DNA of 64,000 nt. Source: Nitrospira sp. UBA5698 (lineage in GTDB: Bacteria > Nitrospirota > Nitrospiria > Nitrospirales > Nitrospiraceae). Location of the stretch: NCBI GenBank assembly GCA_002420115.1, contig DIHK01000066.1, positions 252,461-316,460 on the forward strand, given 5' to 3'. The notes below the pieces were generated by a model. The model was not told the DNA's origin. It worked only from the letters and a program-made list of their open reading frames with translations, and searched no databases. The position numbers and the translations under genes were made by a program. This document shows positions 1-8,111 of the stretch, in pieces (position 1 is the stretch's first letter; the number at the start of each line of letters is the position of its first letter).

Positions 1-1
1 G

Positions 2-1174
2 TTTCGCTACAACCAGACACGGGTGGACGATCTCACGGTGTTCAGCAGTTCATTCGATACCGATCTGCGCACGGTGCAGCGTGGCGCCTTCGGGAGCTTT
101 GGAAACCTGACCTCGTTCGCGCTCGACAATCAGCTGCAGGGTGCCTTTTCCACCGGCCCGTTCCAGCACCGGGTCGCGGGCGGTCTCGACTTTCAACGAA
201 TCGGCGTGCATTCACGGCAAACATTTGCCGCCGCGTCTCCCATCGACATTTTCAATCCACACGATTTCGGGGCGTCGTTCCTCACGCCTCCGACCTTCTT
301 GGATCAGCAGACGACGCAGTTTCAAACCGGCCTGTACGTTCAGGATCAGATCAAATTCATGGACCACTGGCTGCTGACAGTGGGTGGACGGCACGACTGG
401 ACCAGCAACAAGATCCGGAACAATCTCACGGGGCTGACCAGCGAGCAAGACGATCAGAAGGCGACCGGCCGCGCCGCGTTGACCTATCTGTTCGACAGCG
501 GCCTCGCACCTTATGCCAGCTGGTCGACGTTCTTCTTACCCTCGATTGGCATGAATGCCTCTGGTCAGCCGTTCACCCCGGAGACTGGACGGCAGTATGA
601 ATTCGGACTCAAGTATCAGCCTCCAGGCACGCGGACCTTGTTCACGGTCGCACTATTCGACTTGACGAGGGAAAACTTTGTGCAGTTCGACCCTGGAACG
701 TTCTTACCGGTACAGCGGGGGAAGGCACGTTCCCGTGGATTGGAATTGGAAGGATTGATGAGTTTCAAGTCGGGCATCGACCTGATTGCGTCCTACACGT
801 TCCTGGATAATGAGGTGCTGGAAACCGTCAATCCCGCCGAAAAGGGGAAACGACTCGTGCAGACGCCGGCACAGTTTGGGTCGATCTGGGGCAAATATAC
901 GGTGCAAGACGGGATGTTCAAAGGGTTGGGTATCGGAGGTGGAGCGCGATACACAGGATCAACCTATGGCAATGAGACCAACACCTTCAATGTGCCGAGT
1001 TTTGTGCTAGGGGATGCCATGGTGGACTATGTGTGGAGGAATTACCGGCTTGCGGTCAACGTCAACAATCTGCTGAACCAGGACCACTACGGGTGCTATG
1101 TGCGAAGCGGGACCGATTTCTGCAGCCCTGGCGCGCAGCGGACCGTGGTGGGGAGCATCACGTACCGGTGGTGA
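2..1174 (+). CDS. TonB-dependent siderophore-type receptor, C-terminal part (5' end outside window)
   Basis: The reading frame is open from base 2, so the gene starts upstream of the window; 390 residues of C-terminal beta-barrel are visible and the plug domain is missing. The barrel shows alternating aromatic strands, for example YVQDQIKFMDHWLLTVGGR and NVNNLLNQDHYGCYV, and ends in GSITYRW with a terminal aromatic residue, as expected for insertion by the BAM complex. This pattern matches the FhuA/FpvA-like outer-membrane receptors that import metal chelates using TonB energy. It lies just upstream of a Fur-family regulator and a set of zinc genes, so a zinc or zincophore substrate is a reasonable inference; the sequence itself does not show the ligand. 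Confidence 0.9.
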   Translation, partial: FRYNQTRVDDLTVFSSSFDTDLRTVQRGAFGSFGNLTSFALDNQLQGAFSTGPFQHRVAGGLDFQRIGVHSRQTFAAASPIDIFNPHDFGASFLTPPTFLDQQTTQFQTGLYVQDQIKFMDHWLLTVGGRHDWTSNKIRNNLTGLTSEQDDQKATGRAALTYLFDSGLAPYASWSTFFLPSIGMNASGQPFTPETGRQYEFGLKYQPPGTRTLFTVALFDLTRENFVQFDPGTFLPVQRGKARSRGLELEGLMSFKSGIDLIASYTFLDNEVLETVNPAEKGKRLVQTPAQFGSIWGKYTVQDGMFKGLGIGGGARYTGSTYGNETNTFNVPSFVLGDAMVDYVWRNYRLAVNVNNLLNQDHYGCYVRSGTDFCSPGAQRTVVGSITYRW

Positions 1175-1242
1175 TGGGGACAGGTCATCGCTGTGACGAT
1201 GCCCGTTTCGAGGTTGAGAGACGCGGCTTAGGATATGGTTGC

Positions 1243-1286
1243 TTGACATGCGACGGCGCGAACTGTTAAATGCAATCTACTTGCAT
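1243..1286 (+). promoter_or_regulatory. zur promoter with candidate Zur operator
   Basis: A perfect -35 hexamer TTGACA (1243-1248) is followed after 17 bases by TTAAAT (1266-1271), a weak -10. The inverted repeat ATGCAA-TCTAC-TTGCAT (1270-1286) overlaps the -10 and the expected start site. Its core TGCAA-N5-TTGCA recurs at a second promoter at 14196-14210. The position suggests repression of the Fur-family gene that starts 13 bases downstream, i.e. autoregulation. That this is the Zur site is inference. Confidence 0.65.
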
Positions 1287-1298
1287 GTAAGAGGTCAC

Positions 1299-1715
1299 GT
1301 GGAAGCTGCGATCGCGAAGAGTCTCAAGGCTGGCGGAAAGAAGCTGACGAGGGCCAGGAAGGCCATTCTCGCCGTTCTTGAGCGGAATACACTCCCCATT
1401 ACAGTGGCTGAGGTGCATGCGGGTTTGGTCAAGGCCAAAACGGATGTCGATCTTGTGACGGTCTACCGTAACCTGGCGATGCTCCAAGAGCTCGGTCTGG
1501 TGAATGCCGTCGGATTTCAGGAAGGACAGATGCGCTATGAAGTGGTGCATGGGCGGGCTCATCATCACCATATTCAGTGCCGAGGTTGTGGGAAAATCCT
1601 CGACCTGATGCTCTGCCCGTTGAAGAAGTTGACAAAACTCATTGAAGAACAGACTCGATTCTCCGTGGATGGTCATGCCTTGGAGTTTTTCGGATGGTGT
1701 CCACAATGCCGATAA
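1299..1715 (+). CDS. zur: Fur-family metalloregulator, Zur-like
   Basis: This 138-residue protein is a transcription repressor of the Fur family. The N-terminal half (about 1-80) is a winged helix with the recognition-helix segment DLVTVYRNLAML near residue 51. The C-terminal half carries a regulatory-site cluster (H84, H88-H91) and two Cys pairs, CRGC at 94-97 and CPQC at 134-137, which in Fur proteins form the structural zinc site. I chose GTG 1299 because AGAGG sits just upstream and the inverted repeat at 1270-1286 then lies outside the gene; longer in-frame starts would read through that operator. Assignment to Zur rather than Fur or PerR rests on context: ZIP transporter, many COG0523 GTPases and zinc-free ribosomal proteins follow in the same orientation. 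Confidence 0.85.
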   Translation: MEAAIAKSLKAGGKKLTRARKAILAVLERNTLPITVAEVHAGLVKAKTDVDLVTVYRNLAMLQELGLVNAVGFQEGQMRYEVVHGRAHHHHIQCRGCGKILDLMLCPLKKLTKLIEEQTRFSVDGHALEFFGWCPQCR

Positions 1716-2014
1716 AGGCCTGGTTCAGGACGGTGAGCCGTTGGGCTCTCGTTGTCGGCTATGTGTTGCTGGTGCTGACCCTTCAGCCGCTGTTGCTGGA
1801 ACACACCTTCGCGGCGGGTACATCCCACGAACATTCGGATCAAGATGTCTGCACCTGGCTGGATCATGCCGCCAGTACCGGATTGCATTCGGTTACACCG
1901 CCGCCCGTCTTTGTTCTTGTTTTCGTCGCCACCGCATTTCCGCCTCATCTCATTTTCACGTCTGTGTTTCGCTCGTCTGATTCTGTTCGAGGTCCTCCTT
2001 CATCCGCTTTGTAG
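1706..2014 (+). CDS. small membrane protein with His motif, copy 1 (DUF2946-like)
   Basis: This protein of about 102 residues has one hydrophobic segment near residues 12-30, then a His/Asp-rich stretch (HEHSDQDVCTWLDHAAS) and a C-terminal hydrophobic stretch ending near RGPP. Three relatives occur in this window, at 15092, 22119 and 36480, and share the layout: N-terminal membrane segment, H/D-x-D-x-x-x-W-x-x-H/W-A/I-A/G, and a terminal R-G/A-P-P. The plan resembles DUF2946 proteins often found beside metal genes; that family call is from memory. The start overlaps the end of zur by 10 bases (ATG 1694 is an alternative), implying co-translation. A metal-sensing or handling role at the membrane is inference. 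Confidence 0.6.
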   Translation: MPIKAWFRTVSRWALVVGYVLLVLTLQPLLLEHTFAAGTSHEHSDQDVCTWLDHAASTGLHSVTPPPVFVLVFVATAFPPHLIFTSVFRSSDSVRGPPSSAL

Positions 2015-2216
2015 CCTTCAATCCGAATCAGTTTCTCTGTTGATTGCGGCTCTCTGCACCTTGTGCGGGGAAGATCGGGTAGTCGTCGCATTCCGCTTCC
2101 CGGAATCCGGCACTCAAGGGGTTGGCCGTTCTTCATAGCCCTGAAGCACGGCATCCGATCTTCTCCTGCAGAAGGTGTCCGATAAGTTTCTCAATCTGTG
2201 TCATGAGGAGGTATGT

Positions 2217-3194
2217 ATGGCGACCACGGCTGAATTGTTGGCTCCAGTGCCGGTGACGGTACTCACCGGTTTTCTAGGGGCAGGAAAGACGACCCTGCTC
2301 AATCGAATCTTGACGACCGAGCACGGCAAGCGTGTGGCGGTCATCGTCAACGAATTCGGTGAAGTCGGGATCGATAACCAGCTCGTCATCGGGGCAGATG
2401 AAGAGATCTTTGAGATGAACAACGGCTGCATCTGCTGCACCGTGCGCGGCGATTTGATCAGGATCATCGGCAATCTGCTCAAGCGGAAAGATCGATTCGA
2501 TTACATGGTGATCGAGACGACCGGATTGGCCGATCCTGCGCCGGTTGCGCAGACATTCTTTGTGGATGATGAGATGAAGCGGCGGCTGTTGCTGGACGGC
2601 ATCGTGACTGTCGTCGACTCTAAACATATCTGGGAGCACCTCGATAAGAGCCCAGAGGCCAAGGAGCAAATCGCCTTTGCCGACGTCATTCTGTTGAACA
2701 AAGTCGATCTCGTTCCGGCGGGAGAGGTCAACGAATTGGAAGCGCGAGTACGGGCGATCAACGTGATGGCAAAGATTCATCGGACCAAAGATGCGCAAAT
2801 TGAGATCAATCGATTGCTGAATATCGGCGCGTTCGATCTGAGCCGCAAGCTCGAAATCGACCCGAATTTTCTCGGAGAAGAGGCACACCAGCACGACCCC
2901 AGTGTGTTTTCCGTGGCTCTTGTTGAGGATGGACTGGTGGATGAGGGGAAAGTGAACGACTGGTTTCGTGAAGTGCTGAGCACCATGGGGACAAAAATCT
3001 ATCGGATGAAGGGCATTCTGAATGTCGAAGATCGTGACCATCGGTTTGTGTTCCAGGGCGTGCATATGCTGTTCGACGGGAAGGCTGATCGTGCCTGGAA
3101 ATCCGGTGAAGTCCGCAATAACCAGCTGGTGTTCATCGGGAAAGATTTGGATCGGGATGCGCTGACGAAGGGGTTCCGATCATGCCTCGTCTAG
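2217..3194 (+). CDS. COG0523 GTPase (CobW/ZigA family metallochaperone), copy 1
   Basis: This 325-residue G3E GTPase has a P-loop GFLGAGKTT near 18-26, the family metal motif NGCICC (CICC at 71-74), a Walker B-like ETTGLADP near 104, and the guanine motif NKVD. The C-terminal CobW_C domain includes the typical RMKG. Family members deliver zinc or another metal to client enzymes at the cost of GTP. ATG 2217 is chosen over an upstream ATG at 2175 because GAGGAGG sits at 2206-2212. Its 3' end overlaps the WD40 gene by 13 bases, so the two are translationally linked. It is one of eight COG0523 proteins in the window and belongs to the shorter, CobW/YjiA-like class. Confidence 0.93.
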   Translation: MATTAELLAPVPVTVLTGFLGAGKTTLLNRILTTEHGKRVAVIVNEFGEVGIDNQLVIGADEEIFEMNNGCICCTVRGDLIRIIGNLLKRKDRFDYMVIETTGLADPAPVAQTFFVDDEMKRRLLLDGIVTVVDSKHIWEHLDKSPEAKEQIAFADVILLNKVDLVPAGEVNELEARVRAINVMAKIHRTKDAQIEINRLLNIGAFDLSRKLEIDPNFLGEEAHQHDPSVFSVALVEDGLVDEGKVNDWFREVLSTMGTKIYRMKGILNVEDRDHRFVFQGVHMLFDGKADRAWKSGEVRNNQLVFIGKDLDRDALTKGFRSCLV

Positions 3195-4249
3195 CCAAGC
3201 GGCAGGCGGTTGTCACGCTCAGTCCGATCGGGCGAGCGATGCTCGGTGATTACGTCCATCGTGTGGCCTTTGCTCCAGGTGGTACGAGACTCGCTGCATG
3301 CTCTGCGTCGGGGCAGGTGGCCGTCTGGGAAGGTCGATCCCTCAGCCCTGTCTGTGAACTGCAAGGTCATCAGCAGTCAGCCCTCACGCTGGCCTGGCAT
3401 CCAACGAGGCAGGATCTGGCGACAGGGGGGCAAGATGGTGTCGTCCGAATCTGGAATCCGGATACAGGGGAGGAACGAGGAGCGCTTCCCGTCGGAGGGC
3501 AAGGCTCGTGGGTGGAGCATCTGGCGTGGTCGCCGGATGGGAAGTTTCTGGCAGCATCAGCGGGAAAAATACTTCGCATCTGGAGTATCAATCCGACGAG
3601 CACCCCGCAGCTGGCGGCAGAAGTGCCGGCCGCTAAAACCACGATTTCAGCCGTGACCTGGATGCCGCGTGGCGGTGGCGTCGTCGCCTCTGCCTATGGT
3701 GGAGCCTGGTTGTGGAAGATCGGTCAAGAGCAGCCGGTTCGCCAATTTCCGTACGATGGAGCCTTGTTGACAATCGCGGTAAGTCCAAGCGGGGAATACC
3801 TGGCCTCGGGAAACCTCGACGGGTCGGTTCATTTGTTCCGCACGGACAGTGAGCAGAACTGGCACATGTCCGGCTATCCCGTGAAGGTGACGTCGGTGCG
3901 ATTCGACCATAACGGTCTCAACCTGTTCACCGCATCCGGTCCATCCTTGGTCTCATGGAATATGAAGAAATTCGAAGGGACCGGCGGTCGGCTCTTCAAG
4001 GGACATCTGGGATGGATTCAGGACATTGCTTGCCATCCCACCCGGTCGTTTGTGGCGACGGTGGGAGAAGAGGGTTTGCTTTGCATCTGGGAACCGCAGA
4101 CGACCAAGCCGCTGTTGAGTCAAGAAGTGAACAAGACGGGTGGACTGTCCTGCGTGGCCTGGAGTTCCACAGATGCTTGGTTGGCGACCGGCGCCAGTGA
4201 CGGAGTGGTATCGCTCTTTTCCGTGCATGGCATTGAGGATCGGGCATGA
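3182..4249 (+). CDS. WD40 repeat beta-propeller protein
   Basis: The 355 residues consist of about seven WD40 blades with recurring motifs such as LAWHPTRQDLATGGQDG, VRIWNPDTG, LAWSPDGKFLAAS and VAWSSTDAWLATGASDG. There is no signal peptide, so it is likely cytoplasmic. WD40 propellers are protein-binding platforms; a stand-alone one inserted between two COG0523 genes suggests a scaffold for the metallochaperone or its clients. I recall similar COG0523-WD40 neighbours in other bacteria but cannot verify this here. The gene overlaps its upstream GTPase by 13 bases and its downstream neighbour by 4 (ATGA), so it is part of a tightly coupled operon. Confidence 0.88.
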   Translation: MPRLAKRQAVVTLSPIGRAMLGDYVHRVAFAPGGTRLAACSASGQVAVWEGRSLSPVCELQGHQQSALTLAWHPTRQDLATGGQDGVVRIWNPDTGEERGALPVGGQGSWVEHLAWSPDGKFLAASAGKILRIWSINPTSTPQLAAEVPAAKTTISAVTWMPRGGGVVASAYGGAWLWKIGQEQPVRQFPYDGALLTIAVSPSGEYLASGNLDGSVHLFRTDSEQNWHMSGYPVKVTSVRFDHNGLNLFTASGPSLVSWNMKKFEGTGGRLFKGHLGWIQDIACHPTRSFVATVGEEGLLCIWEPQTTKPLLSQEVNKTGGLSCVAWSSTDAWLATGASDGVVSLFSVHGIEDRA

Positions 4250-4527
4250 ACTTATTCGGTGGAAGGCGGACGATTCCGGTGGACCAGGCCGATCGTATTA
4301 AAGCCTGGACCCGAGTGGTATTCCATCTGAACGATGAGACGACGGTCATGATCACGGAATTGGAATGTCGCGAGCCAGGCTGTCCGCCGATCGAAACCGT
4401 AATCGCCGTACTCACAGGACCAGGCAATACCCAACAGTACAAGATTCATAAGACAGCTACTGAGATCGGGCTCTCCGATATCGAGAAGATGGCCGTCAAC
4501 GAGGAGGCACATCATGACCAGCACTGA
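4246..4527 (+). CDS. conserved small protein with C-x4-CPPxET motif
   Basis: This is a 93-residue soluble protein. It starts at ATG 4246, overlapping the WD40 stop in ATGA, and its end overlaps the next COG0523 gene by 14 bases. The central motif LECREPGCPPIETVIAVL holds two Cys and is followed by QQYKIHKTATEI. I recall small proteins with a similar ELxCxEPGCPPxET core next to CobW-type GTPases in proteobacteria, sometimes misnamed nitrate reductase; no function is established to my knowledge. The two Cys could bind metal or be the target of the chaperone, but that is speculation. Tight coupling on both sides makes the gene itself secure. Confidence 0.75.
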   Translation: MNLFGGRRTIPVDQADRIKAWTRVVFHLNDETTVMITELECREPGCPPIETVIAVLTGPGNTQQYKIHKTATEIGLSDIEKMAVNEEAHHDQH

Positions 4528-5548
4528 TCATGTCCGCCGCCGCAACAAGGTGACACCGATTTATGTGATCGCTGGATTTCTGGGGAGTGGAAAAACCACT
4601 CTGCTCAAGCGGGCACTGGCGCATGAACTGGACAGAGGCGTGAAGCCGGCCGTGCTCATGAATGAATTCGGAGAAGTCGATGTGGATGGAGCGTTGCTCC
4701 ACGACCATCCTCGTTCAAAGGACATCGAGCTTCAGGCACTGCTCAGTGGCTGTATTTGTTGTGACCTGTCGGGAGAATTCAGCGAAAAAGTCGAACATCT
4801 GGTGAAGGAGACGAAGGGGGCGCTGCTCTTTATCGAGACCACCGGACTGGCGGATACCGGTCAAGTGGTCATGGGGGTGGAGAAGGCGCTGACTCAGTCG
4901 AATGCAAGAACCAGAGGGGCCCTGGCTTCGGTAATCGTCATGGTTGATGGGCCTCGGTTCTTGAAGCTCGGGACCTATTGGCCTGCAGCGGAAGATCACC
5001 TCAAGCAGGCTGATGTGGTGGTGTTGAACAAGCTGGATCAAATCAACAGTCGTCAGGCGGATCTCGTGGAACGGCGCATCAGGGCCGCGAATCCAACGGC
5101 CACAATCGTCCGGGCGGTGCATGCCGAGGTCGAAGTGGCTCGACTGTTCACTGGAATGACGACAATGAAGACGCCATCGATTGAACAGGGGATGGTCAAG
5201 GATTCAGCGACCGGGTATCAGAGTGGGAGTTTCAAGATTCTGAAACCCTTTGATCCCGTTCGTCTCGAAGCCTGGTTGAAACGGTTCGAACGATCCGTGA
5301 TCCGCATGAAGGGCTTCGTGAAAGTGCAGGGGCGAACCGGGTATCAGGAACTCCAATGGATCATGGGGTCGTTGGCGCTGACTCCTTATAGAGGCGTCAG
5401 GCAATCACATGCCAGACTCGTGGTCATCGGACGGCGTGTGCCGTGGCAGCGATTTCTCGAGGGCTTGGAAACGTGTCTGGTGAGGCCGGCCCGCCGGAGG
5501 AAACGCCAAACGAAACGATGGAGTGGTGCGACAAGGAGGACGTCATGA
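4514..5548 (+). CDS. COG0523 GTPase (metallochaperone), copy 2
   Basis: This 344-residue G3E GTPase has the P-loop GFLGSGKTT, the metal motif SGCICCDLSGEF (CICC intact), ETTGLADTG, and the guanine motif NKLD. The C-terminal domain keeps RMKGFVKV. It is moderately diverged from copy 1, with MNEFGEVDVDG in the switch I region. The start ATG 4514 lies inside the end of the preceding small gene, and the stop overlaps the next gene's ATG, so it sits in the middle of a coupled chain. The basic tail (RRRKRQTKRW) is unusual for the family. A zinc-delivery role is inferred from family and context. Confidence 0.92.
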   Translation: MTSTDHVRRRNKVTPIYVIAGFLGSGKTTLLKRALAHELDRGVKPAVLMNEFGEVDVDGALLHDHPRSKDIELQALLSGCICCDLSGEFSEKVEHLVKETKGALLFIETTGLADTGQVVMGVEKALTQSNARTRGALASVIVMVDGPRFLKLGTYWPAAEDHLKQADVVVLNKLDQINSRQADLVERRIRAANPTATIVRAVHAEVEVARLFTGMTTMKTPSIEQGMVKDSATGYQSGSFKILKPFDPVRLEAWLKRFERSVIRMKGFVKVQGRTGYQELQWIMGSLALTPYRGVRQSHARLVVIGRRVPWQRFLEGLETCLVRPARRRKRQTKRWSGATRRTS

Positions 5549-6258
5549 TGCAAGGAAGCGGGACGTTGAAACCGATGGAAGTCCAGGCGGCAAAGGCTGC
5601 AGATGATCCGGCCGCGCGCCGTCTGGTTCAAGACGCCCATGGTCGTATGTATCGGTGGCCGGCAGGCTTTGGGGGGTATCGAGCGAGACTCTCGCTGAAC
5701 GATGAGGGGCGTGTCCACACCGGCCGGGTCAGTCTGGTGCCGAGGAAGGACACGACGGTTGAATTGGACGGAGCCGATGCCGCTCTCCAAGAATGGGTGC
5801 GAGAACGGCTCTGGACGCAGGGAATGCACTTGGCCTTTTCGACGTTTGAGGAGGGCGATGGCAAGTATGTGCTGTCCTTCGACTCTCAAGATGACCCTGC
5901 TATACCGCATCCACGAGGCCGCCGTGTGCTGCTGACCGGGGGGCGACTCGATTCCTGGTATCGGATTAAGGATGGTCAGTACACCCAGATCGGACGGATC
6001 ACGCCGATGACGGAGCGGCGAGTCAACACCATCGAGCGCTGTGATTACGCGCCGGATGGAAAGCAATACTCCAGCCACTATGTGATGACCTATTTCTCGC
6101 TCGATGGGCAGGCCGTGATCGGAATGGAGAGTTACGTCAATGAGTACAAGGACGTCAACGGCCTGTGGCTTCCCTGGCGTCGGCGCGTCTCGTTCGGCGA
6201 ACGAGGATTGGTGAAAACGCGGGTGATCGAGCTGTCGGAACATGAGGTCATGGCATGA
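5545..6258 (+). CDS. DUF3386-like protein
   Basis: The start ATG 5545 follows AAGGAGG and overlaps the upstream stop. The 237-residue product has no signal peptide or membrane segment. The order of features (an opening ArrlvqdAhGRMYRWP, FGGYRARLSL, a conserved central strand region, then YSSHYVMTYF and NGLWLPWRRRVSF) resembles DUF3386, a family I know mainly from cyanobacteria and phototroph-like genomes, with no known biochemical role. Its place between two COG0523 genes in a coupled operon suggests a client or partner in metal handling, but the sequence shows no metal motif. An older start at 5443 would lie inside the upstream gene and is unlikely. Confidence 0.65.
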   Translation: MMQGSGTLKPMEVQAAKAADDPAARRLVQDAHGRMYRWPAGFGGYRARLSLNDEGRVHTGRVSLVPRKDTTVELDGADAALQEWVRERLWTQGMHLAFSTFEEGDGKYVLSFDSQDDPAIPHPRGRRVLLTGGRLDSWYRIKDGQYTQIGRITPMTERRVNTIERCDYAPDGKQYSSHYVMTYFSLDGQAVIGMESYVNEYKDVNGLWLPWRRRVSFGERGLVKTRVIELSEHEVMA

Positions 6259-6596
6259 GTGCGCATGGGAAGAAGTCACTTTGGCTGATGAATGCCGATA
6301 GGGAGCGGGCTGCAGGACTGGTCCAGGAAGATTCAACTGCGAAATCGGCCTCCATCGCGCCGCTGTTCACGCTCTATTTCCAGGCCTGGGAGCTTGCTCA
6401 GGCTGACGGCGTGCTATTGGAGCGTCTGGAACATGCAGCGGAAGCACTGGCATTGAGCCGCGCTATCGCCGCACTGGTTGAGGAAGCCGTCGGTGGATCC
6501 GCTAGTCTCCGCTGGGCGGTGAAGGTGTCAGAGGCCGAGCATTTGGTGATGGTGGTGCGCGATGCGCTGACCGATCGTGAAGAGGGTTGTCTATGA
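6255..6596 (+). CDS. small helical protein of unknown function
   Basis: This 113-residue protein is predicted to be mostly alpha-helical, rich in Ala, Glu and Leu, for example in APLFTLYFQAWELAQADG and LERLEHAAEALALSRAIAAL. I do not recognise a family. No Cys occurs except near the C-terminus, and there is no signal peptide. The gene overlaps both neighbours by 4 bases (ATGA), so it is very likely real and co-translated with the DUF3386-like gene and moaB-like gene. A role as a small adaptor in the same pathway is possible but unsupported. Confidence 0.6.
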   Translation: MSAHGKKSLWLMNADRERAAGLVQEDSTAKSASIAPLFTLYFQAWELAQADGVLLERLEHAAEALALSRAIAALVEEAVGGSASLRWAVKVSEAEHLVMVVRDALTDREEGCL

Positions 6597-7138
6597 TCGC
6601 AATGGCTCAAGCAGGAGTTGCTGTGGCAGTCGCTGTCTTGACGGTGTCCGACACGCGTACCGCCGAAACCGATACGAGCGGCGACCTGATCGTTGAGCGG
6701 CTCTTTTTGGCCGGCCACCAAGTAGCTGATCGCAAATTGTGCAAGGACGACTATGAAACCATTCGGAGCATCATCGCCGGCTGGATTGCCGATCCGAAAG
6801 TGGAGTTCGTCATCGTGACTGGTGGAACCGGCGTGACGCAGCGTGATGTCACCCCGGATGCAGTACGGTCTCTCTACACAAAGCCCATTCCGGGATTCGG
6901 CGAACTATTTCGCTGGTTAAGTTTCAGCGAGATCGGTACGTCAACGATCCAATCGAGAGCGGATGCCGGCGTCTGCGGCGACACAATCGTGTTTCTCCTT
7001 CCCGGCAGCACAGGCGCCTGTCGGCTGGGGGTGGAGAAGATCATCCTCCCGCAACTCGACATTAACCATAAGCCGTGCAACCTGACGGAACTTCTGCCTC
7101 GGGTCAAGCAGGAGCATCCGCCTCATGATGATGACTGA
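6593..7138 (+). CDS. moaB: MoaB/Mog-type molybdopterin-binding protein
   Basis: The 181-residue protein matches the MoaB/MogA fold: opening VAVLTVSDTRTAETDTSG, the nucleotide/pterin loop VIVTGGTGVTQRDVTPDA, then PIPGFGELFRWLSFSEIG and a closing FLLPGSTGACRLGVEKIILPQL. Members adenylylate molybdopterin before metal insertion. ATG 6593 overlaps the upstream stop (ATGA) and has AGAGGG upstream. It is odd to find it inside a run of COG0523 genes and under probable Zur control, because MoaB is not a zinc enzyme; an extra copy might serve a moonlighting role or protect Mo-cofactor synthesis during metal stress. Whether the genome has another moaB elsewhere cannot be seen. Confidence 0.88.
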   Translation: MIAMAQAGVAVAVAVLTVSDTRTAETDTSGDLIVERLFLAGHQVADRKLCKDDYETIRSIIAGWIADPKVEFVIVTGGTGVTQRDVTPDAVRSLYTKPIPGFGELFRWLSFSEIGTSTIQSRADAGVCGDTIVFLLPGSTGACRLGVEKIILPQLDINHKPCNLTELLPRVKQEHPPHDDD

Positions 7139-8066
7139 AGCGGCCCGGCCTCCCCTGTATGTTCTGGTAGGTCCGCTGGGGGCCGGCAAGACGACGTTGC
7201 TGATGCGGCTGCTTGCCTTCTGGAACGGCATCGGTAAGCGGGTCGGCGTTCTGATGAACGAAGCCGGTATGGTCAGCCTAGATGGCGCCTATGCCGGCGC
7301 GTTGTCTGCGGCTGTTCGGAACATCATCGGGGGCTGTGTCTGCTGCGATGCCCGTGATGGGATCGGCGAGGGCCTGGCCGAGCTTGTCGGGCAACAGCGG
7401 GTCGATGTGGTGGTGCTAGAGTGCTCGGGGATTGCCGATGTCGAAGACGTCATCGAGGCCGTGACCGACCCCGTTTGTCTTCATGTGGTACGGCTTGAGA
7501 AGGTGATCGCGGTCATTGAACCGAGCGTTCCGTCTACCGGTCGTCCCATTGGTTCTCGGTATACGACGTTGGTGCAGTATGCGGACGAAGTGATCGTGAA
7601 CAAGCAGGATCTCTACTCTCCTCTCGAGCGAGAACGGTTTCGGACAGCACTGATTCGTGATAGGGGGCATGCCAGATTGTGGCAGGTGTCGCAGGCGGCT
7701 GTGGATCCCGAGTTGTTGCTCCAGCCGCATGAACGGCGACCCAAACGGCGAGTCGGAAATGTGGCGCTTGGATCGACACGTGTGCATCCGATGGTGACGA
7801 CAATTCCCCTGACCGGTCCGCTGCATCGAGGTCGATTTACCGAGTGGTTCCACCATCTTCCCGTCGGCCTTGATCGGGTCAAAGGGGTTTGCCGCTTTTC
7901 CGGAGACCAGGAGGTGTACGAGATTCAGTATGCCTCTCCGGTCACGCGGTGGATCGGGGTGGTTCGGTTTCGGCAGGAACCAGATCCAGCCCTGGTGTTG
8001 ATCGGTCGAAATTACAATCACGTGCACTGTCATCGAACACTCCAGGCCTGTCTGATGTCAGCCTGA
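7125..8066 (+). CDS. COG0523 GTPase (metallochaperone), copy 3
   Basis: This 313-residue G3E GTPase has the P-loop GPLGAGKTT, switch region MNEAGMVSLDGA, metal motif GGCVCCD, Walker B-like ECSGIAD and guanine motif NKQD. It is closest in the window to copy 8 at 40739-41686, sharing the MNEAG signature, GGCVCCD and a short C-terminal domain ending in an L-I-G-R-x-Y/N block. These two therefore form a subfamily distinct from the GFLGAGKTT copies. The start (ATG at 7125, 7128 or 7131) lies inside the 3' end of moaB, so translation is coupled. The client is unknown. Confidence 0.9.
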   Translation: MMMTEAARPPLYVLVGPLGAGKTTLLMRLLAFWNGIGKRVGVLMNEAGMVSLDGAYAGALSAAVRNIIGGCVCCDARDGIGEGLAELVGQQRVDVVVLECSGIADVEDVIEAVTDPVCLHVVRLEKVIAVIEPSVPSTGRPIGSRYTTLVQYADEVIVNKQDLYSPLERERFRTALIRDRGHARLWQVSQAAVDPELLLQPHERRPKRRVGNVALGSTRVHPMVTTIPLTGPLHRGRFTEWFHHLPVGLDRVKGVCRFSGDQEVYEIQYASPVTRWIGVVRFRQEPDPALVLIGRNYNHVHCHRTLQACLMSA

Positions 8067-8111
8067 TAGATCGGTATCGCCTGCAAACGGACAGAGAGAT
8101 CGAGGAGCGCC

